A stretch of 8,465 bases of DNA, from the NCBI GenBank assembly GCA_004558105.1, contig SFEB01000047.1, forward strand, positions 1 to 8,465, read 5' to 3'. The stretch is from Clostridiales bacterium (lineage in GTDB: Bacteria; Bacillota; Clostridia; Christensenellales; CAG-314). Of this stretch, positions 1 through 6,241 are shown piece after piece. The notes under the pieces were generated by a model, which saw nothing but the letters and a program-made list of their open reading frames with translations, was not told the DNA's origin and ran no database searches. Position 1 is the stretch's first letter, and each line of letters opens with the position of its first letter. A program made the translations under genes and the position numbers.

Positions 1-812
1 TCGTATTCTTCCTGCGACATGCCTTTCGGCGCTTCTTTATTCAATTCTTTGCCTATACGGTTTTCGATGATATCTATGGCGGTAAAAATGGCGGCGTAGC
101 CTTTCTTATCCCCCAACAATACGTACGACCAACCGATAAGGTCCATATATCCCTTTATTCTTTCGACTTCGTCGGTAGAAAAATAGGTTACGTACTCTCC
201 GAGTTTTATTCTTGCGTTGTGCTGCTCTATCTGCAATAGTATACGGTTTACGTCAAAAATACGTTTGATGAGATTTTTGCTGATTTCTATATTTTTTTCA
301 AGCGAAGCGTCGGACATTACGCTGTGCAATCCGTTGTACGCTTTTAACGCCTCCATATCGCTGTAGTTTTCGGATCTGCAACGAATGTGTTTTCGGATAT
401 CTTCCTCCAATTTTTCTTTTTTAGCACAATATTCGGCGTCGAAATCTTTTTCGTTAAACTTCGATTTAAGCAAATATTTATTGACGATGGATTTGTTGCG
501 TTTATCGAGTTTTTTCTGACTGGATAAAAAATCGAATTTTTTCAGTTGTTTAGCGTTTGCCCTTGCCAGCGCAGTCATCTGTTTGACGTACTTTTTGGCG
601 TTGTTGATAATGGACGCACTGCCGAGCGTGCGCTTGCGCCTGAAAAAATGCACGGCAAAATATACGAGATATCCGAGTATGACGGCACCGAGAATACAAT
701 ATATTATTATTCTCCCCGTTTCCGTGGTATCGTCCTTAAAAACCAGAATCGCAATGCTCGAAAGCAATGACAAAGCAAAAGAAATATATTTGTCGGAAGT
801 AACGTTTTTCAT
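1..812 (-). CDS. Hypothetical membrane-anchored protein, N-terminal 270 residues (truncated by window edge)
   Basis: I do not recognise this protein. The frame is open from an ATG at 812 to the left edge with no stop, so the C-terminus is missing. The start is supported by GAGG (819-822) six bases upstream and by a promoter just beyond. Two hydrophobic segments lie at about residues 9-25 and 34-57, separated by a short acidic loop and followed by the basic stretch FFRRKR, which suggests a membrane hairpin with both ends inside. From residue 65 onward it is soluble, highly charged and probably mostly helical (many K, E, D and N), including a Lys/Glu-rich stretch at about 114-142 and a helix-pair-like segment near 222-256 that faintly resembles a TPR unit. 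It is transcribed away from the pot operon, so a functional link is not implied. Coding confidence is high from frame length, RBS and typical codon use; function is unknown. Confidence 0.8.
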   Translation of the reverse strand, partial: MKNVTSDKYISFALSLLSSIAILVFKDDTTETGRIIIYCILGAVILGYLVYFAVHFFRRKRTLGSASIINNAKKYVKQMTALARANAKQLKKFDFLSSQKKLDKRNKSIVNKYLLKSKFNEKDFDAEYCAKKEKLEEDIRKHIRCRSENYSDMEALKAYNGLHSVMSDASLEKNIEISKNLIKRIFDVNRILLQIEQHNARIKLGEYVTYFSTDEVERIKGYMDLIGWSYVLLGDKKGYAAIFTAIDIIENRIGKELNKEAPKGMSQEEY

Positions 813-831
813 ATTAAACCTCACTGGCAAG

Positions 832-861
832 AGAATAACACAAATCGACAAAAAAAGTCAA
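832..861 (-). promoter_or_regulatory. Candidate promoter of the leftward hypothetical gene
   Basis: On the minus strand, TTGACT (856-861) is followed after 18 bases by TATTCT (832-837), which is preceded by TG as an extended -10. The start point would fall near 825, giving a leader of only about 13 bases that still includes the GAGG ribosome site. The -10 matches consensus at four of six positions, so this is a moderate call. Confidence 0.45.
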
Positions 862-982
862 CTATTTGCCTTAATATGACGAATACAACGCCCTTTTTTA
901 ACGATTTGAGACAGTTTTTACCCTCAACGTAAGCCCATTTACTCAAAACTTTAAATTTTTCTTAAAAAATGCTTTAAAACAG

Positions 983-1010
983 TTGACAAAATACGACATT
1001 GCTATATAAT
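983..1010 (+). promoter_or_regulatory. Sigma-A-type promoter of the regulator-potABCD operon
   Basis: A perfect TTGACA (983-988) and a perfect TATAAT (1005-1010) are separated by 16 bases. The 30 bases just upstream (951-980) are almost all A and T, like an UP element. The predicted start is near 1017, giving a leader of about 60 bases before the regulator ATG. No other promoter is apparent before potA, so this should drive all five genes. Confidence 0.85.
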
Positions 1011-1035
1011 GTTTTTTGTTTAGCAAAAATTAACC

Positions 1036-1060
1036 AAAAGTTTACTTTTACTAAACTTTT
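1036..1060 (+). promoter_or_regulatory. Perfect 9-bp inverted repeat in the operon leader, candidate operator
   Basis: AAAAGTTTA (1036-1044) and TAAACTTTT (1052-1060) are exact inverted complements around a 7-base spacer, about 20-44 bases downstream of the predicted transcription start. A further GTTTAG (1018-1023) is complementary to CTAAAC (1051-1056), so three GTTTA-type half-sites occur within 40 bases. The position and symmetry suit a binding site for the dimeric HTH regulator encoded immediately downstream (autoregulation). Because T-rich sequence follows, a weak attenuator hairpin is an alternative, but the stem has only two G-C pairs. Confidence 0.5.
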
Positions 1061-1079
1061 TTAATTTTTCGAGGGTATT

Positions 1080-1613
1080 ATGGAATTAGGCAGTAAAATA
1101 AAACAGTTACGGCTTAGAGCGGACCTCACGCAGGAAGAGTTGGCAGACAGGTGCGAGTTGACGAAAGGTTATATTTCGCAGCTAGAAAACGACAATACGA
1201 GTCCCAGTATCGCAACTCTTGAGGATATCGTCAAGGCGTTGGGTATAACGCTTGCAGACCTTTTCAGCGAGACGGAAGAACCTAACGTGATTTTTAAAGC
1301 CGAGGACTGTAACGAAAAAGATTACGACGGATACAGTACGACATGGTTGGTATCCAACAGCACCATCAACGAGATGGAACCGATACTCACCGTTATTCAG
1401 CCAAATCAATCGACCGACGAAGATTTGCCGCATGAAGGCGAGGAATTCGGCTACGTACTGGAAGGCAAGATAATAGTTGTGATAGGTAAAAAGTCTTATA
1501 AATGCGCAAAAGGCGACAGTTTTTACTTTAAAGCCGAAAAGACGCATTATTTAAAAAATAACGGTAATAAGGAGGCAAAAGTTTTGTGGGTAAGCAGCCC
1601 ACCCAACTTTTAG
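1080..1613 (+). CDS. XRE-family HTH regulator with C-terminal cupin domain, likely polyamine-responsive
   Basis: This is a 177-residue DNA-binding regulator. Residues 6-60 form an XRE/HTH_3 domain, with the helix-turn-helix at about 16-42 (LTQEELADRCELTKGYISQLE). Residues about 103-172 form a small beta-barrel cupin: H118 and E122 lie in the first motif region, the GYVLEGKI strand follows, and GDSFYF with H156 marks the second motif. The PuuR-like arrangement (N-terminal HTH, C-terminal ligand-sensing cupin, about 180 aa) is common in regulators of polyamine and amino-acid metabolism. The start has GAGGG (1071-1075) four bases upstream. PotA begins 6 bases after its stop, so it is co-transcribed with the transporter it probably controls. 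The ligand, and whether it represses or activates, are inference. A metal site in the cupin is uncertain because the usual HxH is reduced to a single His in motif 1. Confidence 0.9.
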   Translation: MELGSKIKQLRLRADLTQEELADRCELTKGYISQLENDNTSPSIATLEDIVKALGITLADLFSETEEPNVIFKAEDCNEKDYDGYSTTWLVSNSTINEMEPILTVIQPNQSTDEDLPHEGEEFGYVLEGKIIVVIGKKSYKCAKGDSFYFKAEKTHYLKNNGNKEAKVLWVSSPPNF

Positions 1614-1619
1614 AGGACA

Positions 1620-3122
1620 ATGGCAAAAGTTTTGAAAGAATCAGATAACGGCGCAAACATTTTACAAATTAAAAACGTTTCCAAAACGTTTGAAGACGGA
1701 AAGAAAGCGGTCAAAAACATAAGCCTTAACATTAAAAAAGGCGAGTTTGTAACTTTGCTCGGTCCTTCCGGATGCGGCAAAACCACTACTTTAAGAATGA
1801 TTGCCGGTTTTGAAATGCCGGACGACGACGGCGGTCAGATACTTTTTAACGGCGAAGACATCACTCGCATGCCTCCCCACAAGCGCGCGCTCAATACCGT
1901 TTTTCAACGTTACGCGCTCTTCCCTCATCTCAACGTTTTTAAAAACGTTGCTTTCGGTTTGAAAATGAAATTCATTCCCGACGGCGAAAAGACGGACAAA
2001 AAAGGAAACGTCGTACAAAAATTCAGAAAGTACACGAAGGAAGAAATCGAAGAAAAGGTCAACAAATCGTTAAAAATGGTCGACCTCGAAGACTACGGTC
2101 ACCGTAACGTCAACAGTTTGTCGGGCGGTCAGATGCAGAGAGTCGCTATCGCACGCGCTCTCGTCAACGAACCGGAAATCCTTTTGCTGGACGAACCTTT
2201 AGGCGCGCTCGACCTCAAAATGCGCAAGGACATGCAAATAGAGTTGATGCAGATGCACAAAAAACTCGGTATCACCTTTATTTACGTCACTCACGACCAG
2301 GAAGAGGCTCTCACAATGAGCGATAAAATAGTTGTAATGCGCGGCGGCGTCATTCAACAAATCGCAACGCCCAAAAAGATTTACGACGAACCGGCAAACG
2401 CTTTCGTAGCAGACTTTATAGGCGAAAGCAACATCTACTCCGGCGTCATGAAAAAAGACTTTTGCGTTGAAGTACTCGGCAAAGAAGTCGAGTGCGTGGA
2501 CAAAGGATTTAAACGCAACGAACCCATCGACGTTATTATTCGTCCCGAAGACGTGGAAATACTCGACAAAGAGGACAAAAAGGCTCTCTACACCGCTGAG
2601 GTTACCGGCGTCGTATTTAAAGGCGACCACTTCCAGATAACTGCCGAAACGATTGCGGAAGAACGCAACGAAATACTTATTCACTGCAATCTCAACGACG
2701 TTAAAGAAGGCGATATCGTCGGTCTTTACGTCAAACCTTTTGATTTTCATATCATGCACAAAAACCGCATTATCAACGAGATTAAAACGAAAATGATAGA
2801 GCCTAATCTGGTTGAAATCTGCGGCGGAGAGTTCCCCTGCAATTGCGATCTGGAAGCAGATACTCCCGTTAAAGTTAAAATCGACTTTGACGACGTTATC
2901 GTTACCGACGACGAAGAGGACGGAATAATCGGCGGCAGAGTGATTACGAGCATTTACAAAGGCAGTTACTATCAATGCATAATCCGTACCGATATGGGTT
3001 ACGACTTTTTCGTCGATACCGACGACGACTGGTTGAAAGACGACAGAGTAGGCATTACCGTCGCTCCCGAAAAAATCATTATCGAAAAAGACGAGGAGGT
3101 AGTCGAGTCAAATGAAAACTAA
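1620..3122 (+). CDS. potA: Spermidine/putrescine ABC transporter ATP-binding protein PotA, extended form
   Basis: This cytoplasmic ATPase drives polyamine import. All nucleotide-binding motifs are intact: Walker A GPSGCGKTT (48-56), Q-loop Q96 in VFQRYALFPHL, signature LSGGQMQRV (167-175), Walker B ILLLDEP (187-193, catalytic E192), D-loop GALD (195-198) and switch H225 in THDQEEA. Two features are unusual. A Lys-rich insert of roughly 18-20 residues (about 116-140) sits in the helical subdomain. The protein is also 500 aa against 378 for E. coli PotA, because the regulatory OB/TOBE region (about 271-380) is followed by a second, similar copy (about 391-490; for example VTGVVFKGDHFQ against ITSIYKGSYYQ). 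The start overlaps an AGAGGA whose spacing is short (2-3 bases), but no better start exists nearby. It overlaps potB by 11 bases. The family call is very secure; polyamine specificity rests on the operon. Confidence 0.95.
   Translation: MAKVLKESDNGANILQIKNVSKTFEDGKKAVKNISLNIKKGEFVTLLGPSGCGKTTTLRMIAGFEMPDDDGGQILFNGEDITRMPPHKRALNTVFQRYALFPHLNVFKNVAFGLKMKFIPDGEKTDKKGNVVQKFRKYTKEEIEEKVNKSLKMVDLEDYGHRNVNSLSGGQMQRVAIARALVNEPEILLLDEPLGALDLKMRKDMQIELMQMHKKLGITFIYVTHDQEEALTMSDKIVVMRGGVIQQIATPKKIYDEPANAFVADFIGESNIYSGVMKKDFCVEVLGKEVECVDKGFKRNEPIDVIIRPEDVEILDKEDKKALYTAEVTGVVFKGDHFQITAETIAEERNEILIHCNLNDVKEGDIVGLYVKPFDFHIMHKNRIINEIKTKMIEPNLVEICGGEFPCNCDLEADTPVKVKIDFDDVIVTDDEEDGIIGGRVITSIYKGSYYQCIIRTDMGYDFFVDTDDDWLKDDRVGITVAPEKIIIEKDEEVVESNEN
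1931..1950 (+). repeat. Perfect 20-bp palindrome inside potA
   Basis: CAACGTTTTTAAAAACGTTG is identical to its own reverse complement. It encodes NVFKNV, a family-typical PotA segment just after the Q-loop, using AAC-GTT codons favoured throughout this genome. The simplest explanation is coding coincidence. Confidence 0.6.
3094..3099 (+). promoter_or_regulatory. potB ribosome binding site with long spacing
   Basis: AGGAGG inside the end of potA lies 12 bases before the potB ATG (3112), longer than usual. An in-frame TAG at 3100-3102 rules out any earlier start, so this site fixes ATG 3112. Translation of potB may depend partly on coupling to potA, whose stop lies 8 bases further on. Confidence 0.65.
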
Positions 3123-3960
3123 CAACCTTATTGTCAACGACAACGGAGTACCGCGCGAATTGAAAAAACGTCGCGAAAAGTTCCGCCTCAACAGAAAGGT
3201 ATTCAGTTATCCCTACATGCTTTTCCTGTTGGTGTTCGTCGTCTTACCTCTGGTCATGATACTCGTTAACGCTTTTTTGGTGGACGGTCAACTTTCCTTG
3301 GGTAACTTCGTGGACTTTTTCACTCAAAAGACTTCTTTGCAGGTATTGGGCAACAGTTTGTTGGTGGGATTGGTTACCACCCTGCTATGCTTGATAATAG
3401 GCTATCCGGTTGCGCTTATACTCTCAAAAATGGACAGCGGAAAAATTCTCGTTTTGTTTTTCGTATTGCCAATGTGGGTTAACTTTCTTATAAGAACTCT
3501 GGCAACAAAGACCATTTTCGAAAGCCTGGGCGTTTCGATGGGAATGGGTACCGTCGTATTCGGTATGGTGTACAACTACCTTCCGTTCATGATACTGCCA
3601 TTGCACACCACCCTGTCCAATATCGACAAGAGCTACGCCGAAGCGGCAAAAGACCTCGGCGCTGACGAAGTCAATTGTTTCTTAAAGACGACCTTGCCTC
3701 TGTCCGTTCCGGGAATAATCAGCGGCATAACTATGGTATTTATACCTACAATTTCAACCTATGCAATAAGCGAATTGCTTTCAGAACGCACAATTAAACT
3801 GTTCGGCGACAGTATTTCGCTCAAATTCAACAACGACGGCGCATGGGGCGTCGGCAGCGTAATGAGTATTATCATGCTCATACTCGTTATCGTAAGTAAC
3901 GTCCTTATCAACAAGTTTAGCGACGGCAGTACGAGTAACAAAGGGAGGAATATCTGGTGA
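3112..3960 (+). CDS. potB: Spermidine/putrescine ABC transporter permease PotB
   Basis: This is one of two inner-membrane channel subunits of the polyamine importer. At 282 aa it matches the family length. After a basic cytoplasmic N-terminus (to about residue 33) there are six likely membrane helices: about 34-56, 78-106, 110-130, 144-166, 198-222 and 246-268. The EAA loop that docks on PotA is clear at about 175-200: YAEAAKDLGA, then LPLSVPGI. PotB is distinguished from PotC by operon position and by its cytoplasmic extension before helix 1. It overlaps potA by 11 bases and potC by 4, indicating translational coupling. The helix boundaries are estimates by eye. Confidence 0.95.
   Translation: MKTNNLIVNDNGVPRELKKRREKFRLNRKVFSYPYMLFLLVFVVLPLVMILVNAFLVDGQLSLGNFVDFFTQKTSLQVLGNSLLVGLVTTLLCLIIGYPVALILSKMDSGKILVLFFVLPMWVNFLIRTLATKTIFESLGVSMGMGTVVFGMVYNYLPFMILPLHTTLSNIDKSYAEAAKDLGADEVNCFLKTTLPLSVPGIISGITMVFIPTISTYAISELLSERTIKLFGDSISLKFNNDGAWGVGSVMSIIMLILVIVSNVLINKFSDGSTSNKGRNIW
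3944..3948 (+). promoter_or_regulatory. potC ribosome binding site selecting a GTG start
   Basis: GGAGG lies 8 bases before GTG 3957, which overlaps the potB stop as GTGA. The strong site at good spacing supports this non-ATG start, which yields the expected N-terminus just before the first membrane helix. Confidence 0.8.
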
Positions 3961-4775
3961 AAAAGAATTTTGCAAAAACCGTCAGTTGGATATACCTCGC
4001 GGTTGTTTTATTCGTTTTGTATGCTCCTATCTTCTGCATTATCCTGTTCTCATTTTTCAACACGAGTTTATTCAGTTTTTCAAACGGGTTCAGTCTCGAA
4101 GCGTACGCGTCCATATTTACAAGCGACAAAGCGCCTGAATTGTGGCGCGCAATAGGTAATACCTTCCTTATCGCAACGGTATCGGCAGTTGTAAGCACGA
4201 TACTCGGAACCTTCTCTTCTATCGGCATCTTCAGTCTGGGAAGAAAAACCAGAAGACTGGTTGAAAACGTCAACCAACTTCCCGTAATCAACAGCGAAAT
4301 CGTAATGGCAGTATCCTTCATGGTTTTCTTCAGCACGTTGGGTTTCCCCGAAGGATATTTACAACTCTTTATCGCCCATATAGCGTTTTGTACTCCTTAC
4401 GTCGTACTTAACGTCATGCCGCAACTCGTCCAGATGGACTCCAATATTTACGAAGCGGCTCTCGATCTCGGAGCAAGTCCGATGAAAGCACTGACTCAGG
4501 TGATGTTGCCTATGCTCCGCCCCGGTATCGTCAGCGGTTTCGTATTGAGTCTGACTTTGTCGATGGACGACTTTATCATCACTCAGATCAACAAAGGTAC
4601 TACTACGGGTATCGAAACGCTTTCGACTTTTATTTACAGCGACGCCCGCGTCAAGGGCATGGAACCTTTCTGGTACGCGGTATTCAGTATAATCTTCGTA
4701 GTCGTACTGACTTTACTGTTAATCATGAACCTTAAAAAAGTCAGCAAAAAGGAGGCAAAAAATGAAAAAGTATAA
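3957..4775 (+). CDS. potC: Spermidine/putrescine ABC transporter permease PotC
   Basis: This is the second channel subunit, pairing with PotB. It is 272 aa, the usual length, and starts at GTG. Likely membrane helices lie at about 10-34, 66-94, 112-130, 135-155, 189-207 and 236-258. The EAA loop is at about 165-191: YEAALDLGAS followed by LPMLRPGI. The segment LSMDDFIIT after the loop, and the following GTTTGIETLSTFIYS, are characteristic of PotC. The C-terminus is short and Lys-rich. It overlaps potB by 4 bases and potD by 14, so all downstream genes are probably co-translated from one message. The end of this gene also contains the potD ribosome site. The family call is secure; the polyamine substrate is inferred from the operon. 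Confidence 0.95.
   Translation: MKKNFAKTVSWIYLAVVLFVLYAPIFCIILFSFFNTSLFSFSNGFSLEAYASIFTSDKAPELWRAIGNTFLIATVSAVVSTILGTFSSIGIFSLGRKTRRLVENVNQLPVINSEIVMAVSFMVFFSTLGFPEGYLQLFIAHIAFCTPYVVLNVMPQLVQMDSNIYEAALDLGASPMKALTQVMLPMLRPGIVSGFVLSLTLSMDDFIITQINKGTTTGIETLSTFIYSDARVKGMEPFWYAVFSIIFVVVLTLLLIMNLKKVSKKEAKNEKV
4751..4755 (+). promoter_or_regulatory. Strong potD ribosome binding site
   Basis: GGAGG, preceded by five A's, lies 6 bases before the potD ATG (4762). It is the best-placed site of the operon, consistent with binding proteins being needed in excess over the membrane subunits. Confidence 0.75.
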
Positions 4776-6168
4776 GAGAATTTGTTTATGCCTCGCTATT
4801 TGTCTGATCGTCGGTGTTTGCGCCTTTTCGTTCAGCGGTTGTCAGTCGTACGACGAAATGCTTATCATCTACAACTGGGAAGATTACATCTACAGTAAAA
4901 CCGATTTGCAGGACGATTTTAACCAATATTATTACGCACTTACCGGCAAAACGGTAAAAATAAGGTACAGTACTTTCGATACGAACGAAACGATGCTGAC
5001 CAGAATGCTCAAGTGCAACACCGTTGCCGATATGATTTGTCCGAGCGAATACGCCATTCAAAAACTCGTCAATAACGGACTCGTTCAAAAAATCGACGAC
5101 GTAATAGACAACAATATTAACGGCGAACAAGAAAAAACAGAATTAAAATCCGCTATTTACGACAACGTCAATTCTGCAATTTACGACAAAGTCGACCAGG
5201 TTGAAGGCATGAATATCAACGATTACTTTATCCCCTATATGATGGGTACGCTCGGTATCATGTACAACGCAGACCTCCTGCCCGAAAACATAAGTGACTA
5301 CGGCTGGGGGGTACTGTGGAATAAAACGACAACCGGCGAAAAGATAATGGACGAACTCGACGGAAAGATTTATATGAAAGACAGCATACGCGACAGTTAT
5401 GCCACCGCCGTATTTTACCTTAAAGAACAAGGCAGATTGCCTGCTGGATACGAAACGAAATCTGCGCAGGAATTGATAAACGACACTTCGCCCGAGATGA
5501 TTAAAGCCGTCTCCGCCGTGCTGAAAGAACAAAAGAACAGCGGTTGTCTGAAAGGTTACGAAGTAGACTTCGGTAAAGAAGCAATGGTAAGCGGAGCGGT
5601 TTACGTCGACCTTGCATGGTCTGGAGACGCAATGTACGCAATCGAAGAAGCGGAATTGGAAGGCGTTACCCTCGACTACTTCGTTCCCGAAAGCGGCTCA
5701 AACATCTGGTTCGACGGTTGGGTAATCCCCACAACGGCTCAAAACCCCACTGCCGCCCTGTATATGATGTCATTTTTAAACCAAGCCGACGTCACCACCC
5801 TTAACATGATGGAAATCGGATATACCAGCGCCGTCGATAATACAATTCTGATTGACAACGAGGACGTGCGCGACATTTTACTGGAATACGAATATGCCGA
5901 AATTGACGAGGAAACGGGCGAATATTTTACCGATTATTTTGACTATGAAGTCAGATACCCCGACTACACCGACGCAACACTCGGCGTTATGCAGGATTTC
6001 GGAGACAGCAATAAAGAAATAACCGCCATGTGGGAGGAAGTTTTAAGCACCGACAACGATTTAAGCGTAATATGGATAACTTTAGGTGCCATAGCGTTAA
6101 TAGCCCTGGTGTTTTTAATAATTATTTTCGTCAAAAATCATCGAAAAAGAATAGTTAAAAGAATTTAA
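4762..6168 (+). CDS. potD: Spermidine/putrescine-binding lipoprotein PotD with C-terminal membrane anchor
   Basis: This extracytoplasmic binding protein delivers polyamine to PotBC. Residues 1-26 are a lipoprotein signal peptide (basic start, hydrophobic core, FSG before C27), so C27 should be lipidated. Motifs align by eye with E. coli PotD ligand residues recalled from the known structure: YNWEDY (W39, Y42), PSEY (S95, Y97), AWSGDA (W286), IWFDGW (W316, D318) and IGY (Y354). At the two acidic contacts of PotD (D168 and E171) this protein seems to have S208 and D211, so specificity may differ. It is 468 aa against about 348, with an insert near 115-150 containing a small tandem repeat and an acidic stretch at about 365-400. 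A hydrophobic helix at about 435-457 is followed by the basic tail KNHRKRIVKR, which predicts a second anchor with the tail inside. It is the last gene of the operon, with a terminator 24 bases downstream. Confidence 0.93.
   Translation: MKKYKRICLCLAICLIVGVCAFSFSGCQSYDEMLIIYNWEDYIYSKTDLQDDFNQYYYALTGKTVKIRYSTFDTNETMLTRMLKCNTVADMICPSEYAIQKLVNNGLVQKIDDVIDNNINGEQEKTELKSAIYDNVNSAIYDKVDQVEGMNINDYFIPYMMGTLGIMYNADLLPENISDYGWGVLWNKTTTGEKIMDELDGKIYMKDSIRDSYATAVFYLKEQGRLPAGYETKSAQELINDTSPEMIKAVSAVLKEQKNSGCLKGYEVDFGKEAMVSGAVYVDLAWSGDAMYAIEEAELEGVTLDYFVPESGSNIWFDGWVIPTTAQNPTAALYMMSFLNQADVTTLNMMEIGYTSAVDNTILIDNEDVRDILLEYEYAEIDEETGEYFTDYFDYEVRYPDYTDATLGVMQDFGDSNKEITAMWEEVLSTDNDLSVIWITLGAIALIALVFLIIIFVKNHRKRIVKRI
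5146..5193 (+). repeat. In-frame 8-codon tandem repeat within potD
   Basis: Residues 129-136 (KSAIYDNV) are followed directly by 137-144 (NSAIYDKV), a near-perfect 24-bp tandem duplication with several synonymous differences. It lies in the insert that lengthens this PotD relative to the E. coli protein, which suggests the insert grew partly by local duplication. Confidence 0.6.
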
Positions 6169-6191
6169 TCCGCTTAAAATCCCGATTACGT

Positions 6192-6222
6192 AAAAATCCG
6201 CGACAATCGTCGCGGATTTTTT
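6192..6222. terminator. Bidirectional intrinsic terminator between potD and rho
   Basis: AAAAATCCGCGAC (6192-6204) and GTCGCGGATTTTT (6209-6221) form a perfect 13-bp stem with a 4-base loop (AATC). The GC-rich core TCCGCGAC is flanked by a T-run on the plus strand (6217-6222) and by the A-run 6192-6196, which reads as T's on the minus strand. It lies between the convergent stops of potD (6168) and rho (6242) and should end both transcripts. Confidence 0.92.
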
Positions 6223-6241
6223 AAATTACACTCTATTATTC

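Noticed and set aside
546..879. Two overlapping plus-strand frames of 74 and 98 codons
   Set aside because: They overlap the leftward membrane-protein gene, which has a longer frame, a ribosome site and a promoter.
1017..1079. Riboswitch in the operon leader
   Set aside because: The leader is only about 60 bases, nearly all A and T, and shows just one simple AT-rich inverted repeat, not a structured aptamer.
1586..1602. Short hairpin GTGGGT/GCCCAC at the end of the regulator gene as an intra-operon terminator
   Set aside because: The stem is 6 bp including a G-T pair, lies within coding sequence and has no T-tract after it.
1574..1634. 13-bp direct repeat GGCAAAAGTTTTG at 1574-1586 and 1622-1634
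   Set aside because: Both copies encode the same AKVL residues, at the end of the regulator and the start of PotA, in the usual codons. It is too short to support duplication or recombination.
2199..2975. A 258-codon open frame on the minus strand opposite potA
   Set aside because: It is fully antisense to a secure ATPase gene, gives a composition rich in Phe, Val, Asn and Asp that mirrors the GTC/GAC/AAC codons of potA, and has no family motif.
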